From Ascaris suum (lineage: Eukaryota > Nematoda > Chromadorea > Rhabditida > Ascarididae), in NCBI GenBank assembly GCA_013433145.1, contig CM024186.1, positions 2,670,001 to 2,734,000 of the forward strand: a DNA stretch of 64,000 bases. Direction: 5' to 3'. The notes beneath the pieces were generated by a model. That model had not been told where the DNA came from, did not search any database, and saw only the letters and a list, made by a program, of their open reading frames with translations. Positions 35,442 to 48,400 of this stretch are shown one piece after another. The stretch's first letter is position 1. Every line of letters begins with the position of its first letter. A program made the translations under genes and the position numbers.

Positions 35442-38400
35442 TTAATTATTTGATAATATATCTCTTATCAATTTAACTGCCTCTCTAAAACAACGATATT
35501 ATCGAATGGATTACGCTCATAGTGAAATATATATTCGCTTCTAACAATCGGACACAACAGGTGGAACGGCATTATTCATTTGATGCGTTGAAATCAATTC
35601 ATCTGCCATAACCGCACTTCAACGAGAACCTGCCCCGTCGCACATGACAGTGATACTTTTTCTTTTTTTGTTCGTATTAATCTGATTGAATTGTCTATTA
35701 AAACACTGCCGTTTTTTTTTTCTTTAATTTTGAAAAGAAATATTTGGAAAAGATTGTCGACACAAATTACAACGCTTATATGGTGAGTTCTGCAGCTTTA
35801 TAGGTTATCGTTAATCCAATGACAACTTATAGTTTCAACAATTTTTGAATTTTTCGCGAGAAGGAGGAGGGCTTCTATGATCTCAGCGGTAATTTTTTCG
35901 AGAAAAATAAAATTTGTTTTGCAGCAATTTTTTTTTTCAAAAGCCACAAGGCCACAAGTGAAATTTTTGAGGTTTTCGAGACAGTTGTACCAGGGAGCCA
36001 AACTTACGGTACAACTCTTATGGATATTTCCAAATTTCAGAGATGAAGTCAGCCGAGTAGTAATCACCGAAGAAAGAGCTGTGATGCAATTTTACTGCAA
36101 ATCTATTTTCTATGATGCCGCCATTGAATAATATATAGGAAATTAACTGAAGTCTTACAGCAGATCAATCTTTAAAGAAAGACTTACAAAAGTATTCAAG
36201 AATACTTGAACAAAGTACATCTTTCTCCAGCACACACCCACATCATACCAATTCCGTTGCTTTGAAGCGTGTAGTTTGTTGTCAGCGCGCAGACAGCCTC
36301 TCATGAAGTACATGCTTAGAGCAGGGCTGTACGCCCACTCATTCTCATCAGAGACATTCCACTGCCACTTATGTGAGGATTAAACTAGCGTTGATTTTAA
36401 ACGTCCCAAGGCTACCTCGTCAAATAATCAGGCAGTGCGATAATCCTCTCTTTTGAGGTCACATTCATGCCAACCATTTTCACCATCGCCACAGGCATGA
36501 GACGAGAACAACCAATATGAACAAAATGATAGAGGGCTCGTCTCGTTCACCTGAAATTTGCATGCTGGCTAATTTCTAGAAGTGAACCTATTTTTTGTGC
36601 AACTGTTAAGCTCAAAGATGCATATCCAACTAACAATGGTTTCTTTAAACGAAAGCAATAGCCGGATGAATAATTGACGGATTACCTAAGAACATTTAAT
36701 GCCATATCGTGGAAGGTCTTTGAACCTGTCTTATTACTATAAACTTTATGCATCGGTAAGGAAGAGACACAGAGGGAGTTAAGAGGTAAAAGCAGGTTTT
36801 AATTCTTCCCACTCATTATGTCATAAATTGAGTGCCCACTGCAGACCGACTGACAAAGGGAACGCGGAACCCACAAGCAGAAATGAATCCCGAATAGAGA
36901 GCTAGCGAACAAGTCATCGACTGAGTACAATGAACGAGGCAAGAAGCCTACCTCGACCATACAGATACTTCTCCTGCCGCTGAGCAACGATTTAAACGGG
37001 TTCGAGAAAGATTGTACAGTGCATGAGCGGAACGGAACTTCTTCCAGATTCAGCAACGGGAAAATTGAGCTTCAAGAGAGACATAGTTCTTCCGCCAACT
37101 TCTATTTTCGTTATCAGGACATTCGTGGACACGCAAAAAATCATTATACTAGAGATGGCATCCTTTCGGGCAGGATCCCTCACCCTGAGCATCGAATGTT
37201 CCTAACTAGAAGGGAAGAACAAAGAGCGAGAACTTCCCTATCCCCTTACTAAACCGTTACTACCCATACTACTAATAAATCTCACCATCCAACCTTAATC
37301 AAACAATTAAAACCACCCTCTCATTCACAACATTGCAGCGTTCTAATAGCATAAAGCTTTAAAAAAAAGAACTGGCCAATGCGGTGATCAATGTCATCGT
37401 TCAGAAGGAGTCGACAACGTAGATCGATGCCCCGAATTGTTCGATATTGAGTTATCATTCCCAAAACGATGCCGCTGCTATATAAGCGCGCCACATCACA
37501 TACCATAAAGATCGCAGTTAAGAACTCTGCAAAATATTGAAGTAGTCAGCATTCAAATATATGAGCATCACTAACGTCTTCCAGTGGCAAACTCTAAGAC
37601 ATACGCATATTTCATCTGATCACATAAAGTCTCGAAATCAACACCCCGCTAATTTCTACCTATAACCTCATGACGCTTCGTCTGTTATACGGACGGGCAG
37701 CCACTTAATCACTATTGAGTAGTTTCTTATCATTTTTATTGCCATGCTTTCCCTTACAGAAGAAAATTTCGCCTATGTGGGTATATAGAATTGTGATTGC
37801 AACTGACTTCCTGTCCCGAACTGACCATGCATTTGTCAGTATCATAATTTCAGCTACATGTGAACACAGGCTTCGGATCAACTCACCATCTTTTGCACTC
37901 CGCTTTGTTAGATTTTTATGAGTTTGCAAATTCAAGCCAATAATTTTAACGCATGAACTCAATCAATGCTAGAAGAAAATTAGGCAAGGTGAGTCCGAGG
38001 AGCAAAATATTTCGACAACATGATGCACAATGAAATGAAGATAATATAAGGTAAAGTGAATAGCGCTATACATTGCTCACTTATCGAATTAATCAAAAAT
38101 AATAATTTTAGCTGCTAAAAATAGTTTTTTGTGGCTACAAACTGATTAATGCTACCACATTTACATAAATTCACCTATATATTTAACCAAGGTCTTCTCT
38201 CATCATTTAATGATCTCCGCTGGACGCAATGCTAATTCATGCAAACAAAATATATTCGAATATCCATCTTTAATCTTTGCATTCAGTAGTATTTTGCTTT
38301 AAGGAATTTCCAAGCTAATTTCCTCGATATTTGATATCATCGTAAATTGTTCGTGCTGAGAAATTCATGGAAAATTCGACTAATCTCCAATTGATTCGAT

Positions 38401-39216
38401 AATGGGAAAATTTTTACTCTCTCAAAATTTTTGCAAATAAACATTGTTGACATTCATGCATAATGAAAAAGTAGAGTGGAATTTTTTGCATTTCTATATC
38501 GGTTTGTGATTTTCATAAGAAGATTTTTATTTTGCCCCCAAATTTGAATATTTCAAGTCAAATTTAAATTCGTCACATTTGAATATTTGAAATCGAATTT
38601 ACATAAGTGCCACTTTCACTTCATGACCTTGCAAAATTTATTTATCTTCTGACTTTATACTTCGACTGGTCGACTGGTAAGTTCGCTCAGCATATAATTA
38701 TTTTGTGGTGTTGATAGGATTATTCTTAAAGATTGTTGACAGACTATCGACAAACATATTATACGCCAAAAGGACTTTAACTCGGGGGTTTTGATCTGAG
38801 ATTCATATAAGATTGGTTCGATGAAGGATGTAACAAGGTTTTTTCTAAAGACTTGACCAATTGGTTTAATGGGGGATGTACCATGGATTTTCGAAAGACT
38901 TGGCCAATTTATGCTGGACACTATTTGCCATGTGTCAATGAGACCAGAGGACATGTTGCATTTACACTGTGGTTCAAGATAGAGCAACTGCGACTTTTTT
39001 TGCTGCAGACAAGAATACGCTCTTCACAAACCTCGATATGATCCCATCATCATTCTACCATATGCGGAAAACGACCGCACAAATTGCCAAATTTTTGTCA
39101 AAGTGGCAAATTTACCTGAAATGCTGTTACCTTTGGATAATATTTTTCTCAGTACTTCAAGAAACGACTAAGTTGTTTGCTATATCCACCGACCGATTCG
39201 AGGTTTTGTAAGTTTC
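35442..39216. other. Intergenic region between the RCBTB-like and PP1-like genes
   Basis: No gene could be supported. The part from about 36230 to 37520 is less AT-rich and has overlapping short open frames on both strands, but none matches a family I know. A decayed mobile element is possible. A 110-codon minus-strand frame at 38655-38987 spans an imperfect tandem repeat (38812-38906) and has no recognisable motif. Confidence 0.4.
38812..38906. repeat. Imperfect tandem repeat, 2 x about 48 bp
   Basis: Copies at 38812-38859 and 38860-38906 both begin attggtt, contain ggatgta, and end aaagacttg.cca. They differ at roughly ten positions and by one base in length, so a reading frame would not be kept from one copy to the next. 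Confidence 0.75.
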
Positions 39217-39218
39217 AG
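39211..39218 (+). promoter_or_regulatory. Probable spliced-leader acceptor of the PP1-like gene
   Basis: The sequence agtttcag ends at 39218 and is followed after 16 bases by the ATG at 39235. An acceptor this close to the first ATG, with no partner exon seen upstream, fits nematode trans-splicing of a leader RNA. It could instead close an ordinary 5' UTR intron. Confidence 0.5.
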
Positions 39219-39234
39219 GCTCGAGTGGACTAAA

Positions 39235-42200
39235 ATGCGCCACAAAACTCCAAAGTGTGATAGCACTAAGCTAGATAAAGATAGTATTGAAACATATATG
39301 AGAACAATACTCGAAGGAATACGTCATGAACGTAAAATTAATCAACAAATGGAAGAACAGCAGATTGTTCAGGTGCTTCGTTTCTTCATTTCCATAGTTT
39401 TCATGAATGATTTGCCGCCGATGAAAATTGTTAATATATTGCCAGATAGCTGGCCGCAATGGGCTCGGAATGGGGATGCGAGGGAAGGATCATCTCGCCA
39501 ATAGCTGGTCCATTCTTCTTCGGTCTTCAAGTGGATTTGAGGAGCGATTGGATATCCATCCCTATTCTTTCACATCTTCTATCGTACGGACAAGTGATGG
39601 CTGTTGACATTGCAACTATCATCAAGCACAGATTGCGATCCAGCAATTTTTTTTTTCACTAAAGAAAAGGAGCAGAGAGAAATTTTAGCCGCATAACTTT
39701 CTGCGAACTATGAATACTGCAAATGACCTTAACAAATGCAGTTTGTTGTGTCACCAAGAGTACAAAAATGATGCAGCAACCATTAAAACAAATGGCAATT
39801 CTCATTCATCGATGTAAAGGGGAAAGGATTTTGGAGTTGTCAAGGTGAGGGGGGAGGGTGATTAGCGGGAAGATCTCCATCTTTCTCTGAAAGACTTTAA
39901 GGTTTTTCAAGCAATAATGATTAACTCTGCAATTTTTTATGAGTTTCAGATTCTGCATCGTGGAGCAGACCTCTTTCAAAAGGATCCAATACTACTCGAA
40001 TTTGCATTGCCTGAATCAGGCTTGGTTATTGTCGGTAATCTCGACGGTGAAATCAGCGACCTGCTAACGGTGATGAGAACATTGGGTTTTCCTCCTCAAA
40101 GGCACTATTTATTCCTTGGTAAGCATATCAATTAAATTGGTTAAAGTGTACTAAACTATAGTTCGTACATATTTCATTGGACCATATTATGGAGAAGTTG
40201 CACATAATTGGAAAGTGTTAAAATTTGCATATTCCGATTTCATGAAATCCTCTCTGTGATTTATTTACGAGTGGGATAACGATTAAAACTTGTATAATCG
40301 ATTGATCAGATCACACATCTAGAATACTATTATTTCATCGTTTTTGATTACTGTGACAACTGATCGGTTTGATCAAAGTTTTTAAGGCAGTCTTCGCAAT
40401 TATTTTTCATACGGATTCGAATTCTTCAGGAGGCTATATTGATAGAGAGAATCGAGGACCCTATCAAATGGAAGTATTCCTATATTTGGTTTTAATGAAA
40501 CTTCGATGGCCGACATATATTTATTTGCTTAGAGGCTGTCAGGAAGTATTTGATTGCAACTATGAGTGTGGCTTTGCCGAATTGGTATGTCCTCTTAGAG
40601 AACGATCGATGCATGAATATTCCTCCTTATTCTTATTGTGCTATAATTTTCGTTCAGATATTAATTCTTTGTTATTTCCCTTTAATTTCCGGGGTTCTTA
40701 ATCCAATTTTAAACTCTTTTGGAGCATAATAAGATTATGCTTGTTTAATTATTTGCTTCCTATGAACACATGCTATGAATATACGGTTTTCTCTCTAGTA
40801 GATGAATGCTACATACTAGGCTTACTTTATTATCTACGATACAATTGCTGTATTATCTTAAACAATTTATTGTGCGAATATTGTATAAATTTCCCCTCGT
40901 ACTTGTCATATAATTTTATATTTTTGATACAAGCAAAAGTGATGTGACGATTATTAAATTTCGCTCTTCGACAAGATCGATTTTCGAAATATAATTTCAC
41001 TGGAAACTTTTCAGTGTAATCAAACTTTTCGTAACAATAAAATCTATGCGCTGTTTAGTGGAACTTTTGATGTGATGCCGGTTGCTGCTATTGTTGGAGG
41101 TCAGTGAAGTAATTTGCATATTCTAATTAAAGAGTAAGCGTACTTTCGATTGCATTTAAAGAATAATTTGCGTGGGAATATAGCCGCATAGTTCCATGAG
41201 TGAATTGAACACAAGTTCCAGAACTTAGACGCTTTTTTTAAAGTTTGATCAGAGAAATAATGATTAAGAGGGCTTATTTTGATAGTTCTACGCTTGACTT
41301 GTTGAGCACGATGATATTTCATCGAGAGAATGCGAGCATTCATCTTCATCGATTTCATCGCTAATGACGACTGAAAATGTTAAGCCCTCTTTGGAGATTA
41401 TGTCGGAAAACTTGAAAGTCAATATTCGATTGTTTTCGAATTTGGAGCGATGGCTTTGGAAGTTCAGAATCTTTGCTAACATTTCATGCTGATCTTTTTT
41501 GATCAAGAGATTGATCAAGAGATCAAGAGATCAAGAGTTCTTTCATATTCATCGAGCTATTGCCCTACAGCCCAGAGTATGGACCAGATCACATTCCTAA
41601 AATGTAACAAGTAATACTTTAAAAGCATAAGCACTTCCTGAAAACAAGTACTTAGAACATAAGCAAGGATTAGCACTCCTGAAATAACCATGCCAATATT
41701 TCTCCGTTGTAGTATTCTTAGGCTGAGCAGATCCCACTAGTATAGAACTCGCCCCGAAAATGCTAGCATAATTTCTAAACCGGGAAAATCACACGCTTTT
41801 CTCTCAGTTTCAGGCAGCAATCCTTCACATTTTTCCTCAATATCGGCCAATCCTGAGCCGTTTTTCTCAACCCTCTACAATTCTGTGGTCCCAGAACGCG
41901 TATTTTAGATTCATTGCTGTGTTGTCATGGTGGTATATCACAATGGATGACATCACGCGATAATATTCGTCAAATTCCACGACCAACTTATCGTAAAAAT
42001 ATGAAAATGCTTGATAGATGTTTATTAACCGATATTCTTTGGGCAATTCCTACAAGATTCCAACGAATGTAAACAACTTTTGAGCAATTTCTTTTGAATT
42101 TTCATAATTTCGGCTAATTACTTTATTGCTACTAACAAAATAATTTTTTAATGAGATATTACTCTGAACCTGTTGCAGTAATGTTAGATGATGTGCAGAA

Positions 42201-45200
42201 TGCTTTTTTTTAACGAACAGGTAATAAATATTCTTGTAATTATCCGCAAATAGTTAGCAATTAAATGAATAAGCTAAGAGAGAGTTTCATTTTGTTGTTT
42301 ACAGAGCACGTTTGTATCCTTTCGTATATTTGCTCAAATCCTTTGTATCTTTATTCAGATCCTTTCGTTGAAGAAATTATAAGATCTTTGTGAAAGGGAA
42401 GTAATTTTTCTTGCAGAGATATGGTTTGAAAATTCCGCATAGGTCTATTTAATATGCTCTAAGAATTTTATATTCCGACGTCTTCCCGATGGCAATAACT
42501 CTGTCTCTTTCCTCACCGATTCCTTATTCGATCCACACCATTATACCAAACTGCTTTGCTGCAGGATGCGCTCTCTTGTCAGAAGCTGTAAAGCATCCTA
42601 GTCTCTTCGCTGTTTTCGATTAACTCAGAGACCTACCTGCAACAGGTCAATTGTTTCAACAGGTTAATTCAGGTTAGGAGGTTGATAGTCAATTGAAAAG
42701 CTCGAATAAAGGACACTGCTTTAGTTCCAATACAAGATTATTTACAAAATTCCTTGCCACAGGACGTTTAACTGTCGTTGCAGATCCTTCATTCCATCAC
42801 CTGAGGTCGATGCTGGATTTGCGTTCAATGAGGCAGCGCTTGACGCTGTGATGCGTGCACTACATGTGACAACAATTGTACGAAGTCATCAACATCGCAG
42901 TGGTGGTTTTTACGAAGATTTTCGAGGAAAATGCTATACGGTATATACTGTACCGTACGGTATCGACGATCGTTGTTTCGGGGCCGTTTTACGCCTTCAG
43001 CGTAGCGTTGACGGTGGAATGGAAATCACACCAATACAACATCGTGAGAAACCTGCAAGCAGTATTGTTACGCTTTGTGAACGAACCACATTAGCGCTTC
43101 AAAGAGCATTTGAATCATCGAGCTATGATGCACCACTTTCACAAGATCGTTGTAAACATTGTGAGGTGAAAACATCTGCATCGCTAAGGAATGCATTTCG
43201 ACTTGCAACACATTACGATATTGGTTATTGGATGCGTAAGAACGCAAAAAATTATATTGAAAAAAATGAAGAATATAAGAAAATTCCTGCAAAATTTAAA
43301 GAACTTCGTGCCACTGTATTGACTCGTTTATTTCCGCTCTATTTTGATTTAACATATTTGGAAGCGGGCACATATCGCGTTCTATTATCCGCTGAAGAAT
43401 GGAATACAATTCGTGAGGTATGCTTCCTATTTCATAATTATATCTCGGCTAAATAAATATACATTTTTCAAGAACGCTATGTAATTTCCTGTTAAAATGA
43501 TCATCATATCTGAGGCTTTGACTACTTTGTAAAACAAGCTTATTAGAACTTTCCAATATGGCAAATAGAGATCAATCAACGTATACATAATCGTCAAAAC
43601 AAATAGTATTATATCGTGTAATTTACGCGTAAAGTGCAATATCGCTTATTCAAAAGACTACGTTCATAGATAAGTGTTCTTTTTTTTTTGTTTGTTCGAC
43701 TAGTTATCAAAAATTAAATCAACAAACAATTTGACTGACTCGTTTGTCGCTATAGAAAAAATCTCGAAATTCGTTTTTTTTTTGATGACATAAACGAGGT
43801 ATGATAACATCAATGTATTGATTTCGTCCATAAATGTTTGAATTTTTCCTATGCTTAATAATTTCAGATTGTTTTGCAAATTTAAATTTATTAAGCGAAA
43901 TATTTTAATAACGATTTTATTAAGGCTCATCCACAAACAGTACTGAATACGACACCAGTTTCAATTGCTTCTAGTTGGCATGAATTAGGCATTATTGATG
44001 CACCAGAACAACAAGGTAAGATTGTTTTATTTTTGTGGTTTTTCTGTTTTCATTGCAAATTAGTTGATTATGATATTTCGATAATTATTCTCCTTTTGTC
44101 GTTATATCAGTAAATATCAGTTCATTATCACTAACCACTTAATTTGCTTATAAGAATAAATTCGTCACAGCAAATTGTTATATCAATTATCTTTTCCTTA
44201 GTCGTTTTTTTTTTCAAATCTTGAGTTCTATTCATAATTTTACTAAATAGATAAACGGCTATAATAAATGATATGAAGCGGAAAGAAATTGCTGACTACG
44301 CTATGTTGTGTTTTATGTTGCGTCAACAAGGAAGATGCATATTGCAATTTTCATTGTTTTTACAGCCGACGACACTGTTTACATCTTTAATCAGCCCTAA
44401 CAAAATAGTGACGTCAAGATTAATCTGAAGTAGTTCTTTCTTTTGATGATCTTAATCTTTCTTTTCTTATCATTAAGATGATATCGCTGTGAATGAAGCG
44501 ATTGGTCGTGAGGAAGAGGATGAACAACTGGAAGATGAGGATGAAGGAACCGAGCATATGGTGAGTGTTGGTGACGATCGTGAGGACGATGTCGATCCGT
44601 TTGATATTCGACGACGAACAACTACGGGAGAGTCGATTCCCGGAACATCTACAAGACAAGCGACTCAATGTATCACCTATCCCATAAGTCATCAAAGCCC
44701 AGATTTATCCAAAAGAAGTGAACATAAAAACGCATATAGTCGAATACAACATTTCCTCAGTCGATCAATGGATCGCATGGTAAAAAAAAAAGAACACTTA
44801 TTTTCTTTTATTAATTAATTGGTCGATTATACTATTAACATTACAAGTATTAAATAAAGAGTCAATACAGAAGTAAATGCTTATAATTGCTATAATATTA
44901 TAAAATTAACAAATATCTTTTGAAATATCATATCGAAGTCATACACAAAAAATTACCAACGCATAAGTACTATTGTATATCGATTTATATGTGCTTGTTT
45001 TGCTTAATTTGCAGCAGATAAACGATCATTTGCATAAATAATCGAGCACTTCTAGAGTTTATTGGTCAGTTCTTTTTCTTTTCCACTAACAAACGGTAAT
45101 GAATAGATAAAAAATTTTTGAAAATTAGAATCAAACTTATATCATTTTTGGAAGATCTCATTTGTAAATTAGTGAATGAGATAATTTTGATGAGAATCCA

Positions 45201-45420
45201 ATATTCTTATAGAAATATTCTCCTATTTTATTGTTAGCATCTCAGCATTAATTTAATTTATTATTTAAATATATATATTTAAAATTTAAGATTTAAATAT
45301 ATACTGAAAAATTTACGATTCAAATATATATCAAGAAATTTTTAGCGTGAATCACGCAGTGGTAAAAAGCGGAAGAAACATTGGCGACCTTTGTTCGATA
45401 CGACGAATCCTTCTGATTGA
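39235..45420 (+). CDS. PP1-like protein phosphatase, probably catalytically dead, with C-terminal extension
   Basis: Exons: 39235-39372, 39950-40118, 40430-40584, 41015-41099, 41909-42068, 42784-43417, 43925-44015, 44478-44779 and 45346-45420 (TGA). All phases agree and give 602 residues. Residues 15-300 follow the PP1/PPP fold in order: DPILLEF, GNLDGEISDLL, GFPPQRHYLFL, GYIDRENRG, YLLRGCQE, LPVAAIV-like MPVAAIV, CCHGGIS, ILWAIP and RSHQ. Active PPP enzymes have GDxHG, GDYVDRG, GNHE, HGG and RAHQ. Here the aligned residues are N76 and D78 (for Asp and His), G104 (for Asp), C139 and Q140 (for Asn and the catalytic His). D107, R108, H189 and H271 remain. Loss of most metal ligands predicts no phosphatase activity, so binding or scaffolding is the likely role (inference). 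The extension of about 300 residues holds an acidic run near EEEDEQLEDEDEG, a serine/arginine-rich part and a basic tail, SGKKRKKHW, that could be a nuclear signal. AATAAA lies at 45477. Confidence 0.9.
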
Positions 45421-48400
45421 TTATTTTTCTATAATTTTCGACTGAATTTCTATGAGAATAGTCTATTGTCGAAGTAAATAAAAAGGCAGTTATAAGATTG
45501 TCATATTAACCGCATTTGCTCATATTTATACAAATATTTTTCATGAAACTATCTTATACATAATAACTGATATTCATTTTCAGTATAATAGATATTTTAT
45601 ATATTCATTTCTAATTTTATATTCGATACATTTATTGAATGCTGCAGTTGTTTATATAAGTGTTAATAAACCATTAACATACAATGAATTGTAGATGAAA
45701 TTTTTGTGTTAAAGCTTTAAAACTTCTTGTTAAAACGAAAAAATAAAATAAGAACGAATCACAATTAGTGTTGTACCTTCGTAAAATCTAAGTAAAGATT
45801 GTGCAATGCTAATAGTTATTAGTTTTATCACAGCAGTTATCAAATTTGCTGTTAAGTCGGTTCATGCAAGAATTCACCGCACATTAGCTACTATTTATCA
45901 ATACTATAAATGTGGTACTCGATAGAATACCATCTTGGAAAGTTCCAATGCAATAACTAATTGCCGGGGTTATAGAGGAGGGGATTTCTGGAATATCGAA
46001 GGCTCATACCTCCATCTATCTTGTCTAAAGCATTATGCATTTTATGCCACTATTAGTAATCCTGAAAGATACGTCGAAGGAAGTTACTTTGAGTAGTCTA
46101 CAAGAAGATTAAACTAAATTTGCAATAAAAGCTTCAATAAAGATGAAGTGAATGCTTTGGATAGCTCTATTCACAAATATTCAAGCAATCACCTAAGAGA
46201 TGCGGTCTATTGGTTTTCTTTTTTTTCAAGGCTTTTATAAAAGAGTACTTCCGGTTTCTGATATGTAAACATATGTGACTTTTTGTCCATTATGTAACAT
46301 AGCGATGAGATGTTAATCCCTTCAATCTTTTCTCCCCAAATACCCCCCCCCCCCTCCCAACCCAGTAGGACCCACTCTACTTCTCTTTGCTCAATATGAG
46401 AGCAATTTGCTATGCTTGCAACAGGACAACTAATTTGGTTCGTTACAGCAAGAATACGTGTCAGTTATATACATTCCACGGGTGGAGTATATTACAAAAA
46501 GCTCGTCTCTTTTGCTTATATGATCTTTTGTCGAATTTGTCCCATCGAAATAAACTCCTATGCTTAATGATCTCTACAAAAAAAACATAATAGACGCCAC
46601 TGGCGCCATTTGTCATGTCGCACTAATTTTTTTTTTTGTTACCCGTTTGCTTCATTCGCTCAATTTATGTAGCGCGCCTTTCACATTACTGCAAATCAAT
46701 AGCGATTCGAGAAGCACTCAATGATCAAAACATTAGAATCGATTGATCAGTGATCATGATCGCTTAAGTTATTGATTATATTTGCTTGAAATTTCTAGCA
46801 TTCCACAAAATGCATGTAGTTCTCATATGCATTCACTTCAATTTTTTCTTTTTGTGAAGTTGCTGTATGAAATTTTCATCATTATCTTTATACCTTTCAT
46901 ATTGCGTTGTCGTACATTAAATTAATCTTTAATAGGAATAATCATATATGTTTAACTACTAAGGTCCCATCCCATCATAAACTATAACGATACGTGATAT
47001 TCTCTTAAATCAAGCGTAGACAGCTTCAAAAATATGTGTGAAGCAGAAACTTTGAAAGCTTCTTAGGCGTTTATTTAAATCTGAAATTGTGAGATGAATA
47101 TGCTGAAGATATATCTGCACGCATAAATGTATGTATCTATCTATGTGCCCAGCCCCCTATCTCATTTCTGTCTGAAATTTTTCTTTTCTTATTTCTTTTT
47201 CTGTCTATATGTATGTCCCGTTGTTCTAGCTCGGGAGTACTCGAAGCTTGTGAAATTTGATGAGTATAATACGATGTGCTGCGTTATCTAACAGATTTAC
47301 TCTCAAGCTAATTCATCAGCTTTGAACGGTATTATCGGGTATTTAAATGGCTGGAAAAACTGACACGTATTTTTCTGCCACTTAAATTGCATTTTTCATC
47401 GGTTCGGTACTAAAAGTTGAATGTTCGGTGCGTTTCCATGTAGCCAATAATATCACTTAGAATATGAATGCACTACTGTAAATGTTTTATTATTCGTTTA
47501 AAATTTATGAAATCGGTCGGTCAGTTGAGCGGAAGCGGTTGCAAAAGCACATATCATATCAGCTTATCTAATGTGCTTCTTCCGCAACAGGTTTCTTTCG
47601 ATAATTCTATGTGAGCGATGTTGCTGTTGTATTTCTTTTATAGCTTCAGTAAATTTTACTACCATCATATCAAGATTAAAGTATCTCAAAGAGAAAAGAA
47701 CGCAGAGTGGATATGAAATTTATGATCGCCGTACATAGACAGATAGAATATTTTTCGGTTTGTTTTTCCTTTATTTTTGCAATTTTTGAAAGCAATTTTT
47801 TTTTAGTTTTCTTTCAATTTTTCTACCTCTTCAGTTTGATCAAAATGGAGTCTTTCTATGAGATAGACCCAAAACAGTACAATTTTACTGCCATCAAAAG
47901 TTCAATAAAAATATATGCATCTAAATAATTGAAAATTTTGCAGGAATTTTTGGTCTCCTTTTTTTTGTTCGAAATTGCTGCACTTTTTGTGCACCTCTTT
48001 TCTTTGAAAATGAAGTACCATATTAATGAAACTATGCAACAGTATAAAGATAGGCTTGGAAAAAATTTTTTGAAAAAGTTAGCTGTGTTGCAGAAAAACA
48101 AAAAAAGAAAAACTGAAATTCACGAGGTGAGCTAAGAGCATTGGATAATCAGAGAGCAAAGTAACCAGCTGCTAGGAGCATTTAGCAACGCGTCTCAACT
48201 TAAAGAGCTCTTCATCGACGCAGTGATAACGTTTGTTGTGTTGACGGCGATACGATGTGCTCATAGAGGTCGTTGAGCTTGTTTCTTTTGCCTTTACAGT
48301 TGTTGCAGAACAATAGACAAATAATTAATTCCTCTTCTCGAAATTAAATTCAAAAATATTTTATTCAATTCTTATTCTAATTCAGTCATTTCGATGTTGT

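Noticed and set aside
41288..41518. 76-codon minus-strand frame (and a 65-codon plus-strand frame) in the intron at 41100-41908
   Set aside because: Both strands are open and neither has splice sites that fit the phase 1 intron of the PP1-like gene or a recognisable motif.
47840..48135. Possible small two-exon gene with acceptors at cctcttcag and tttgcag
   Set aside because: No donor joins the two parts in frame, the peptides are low in complexity, and no family is recognised.
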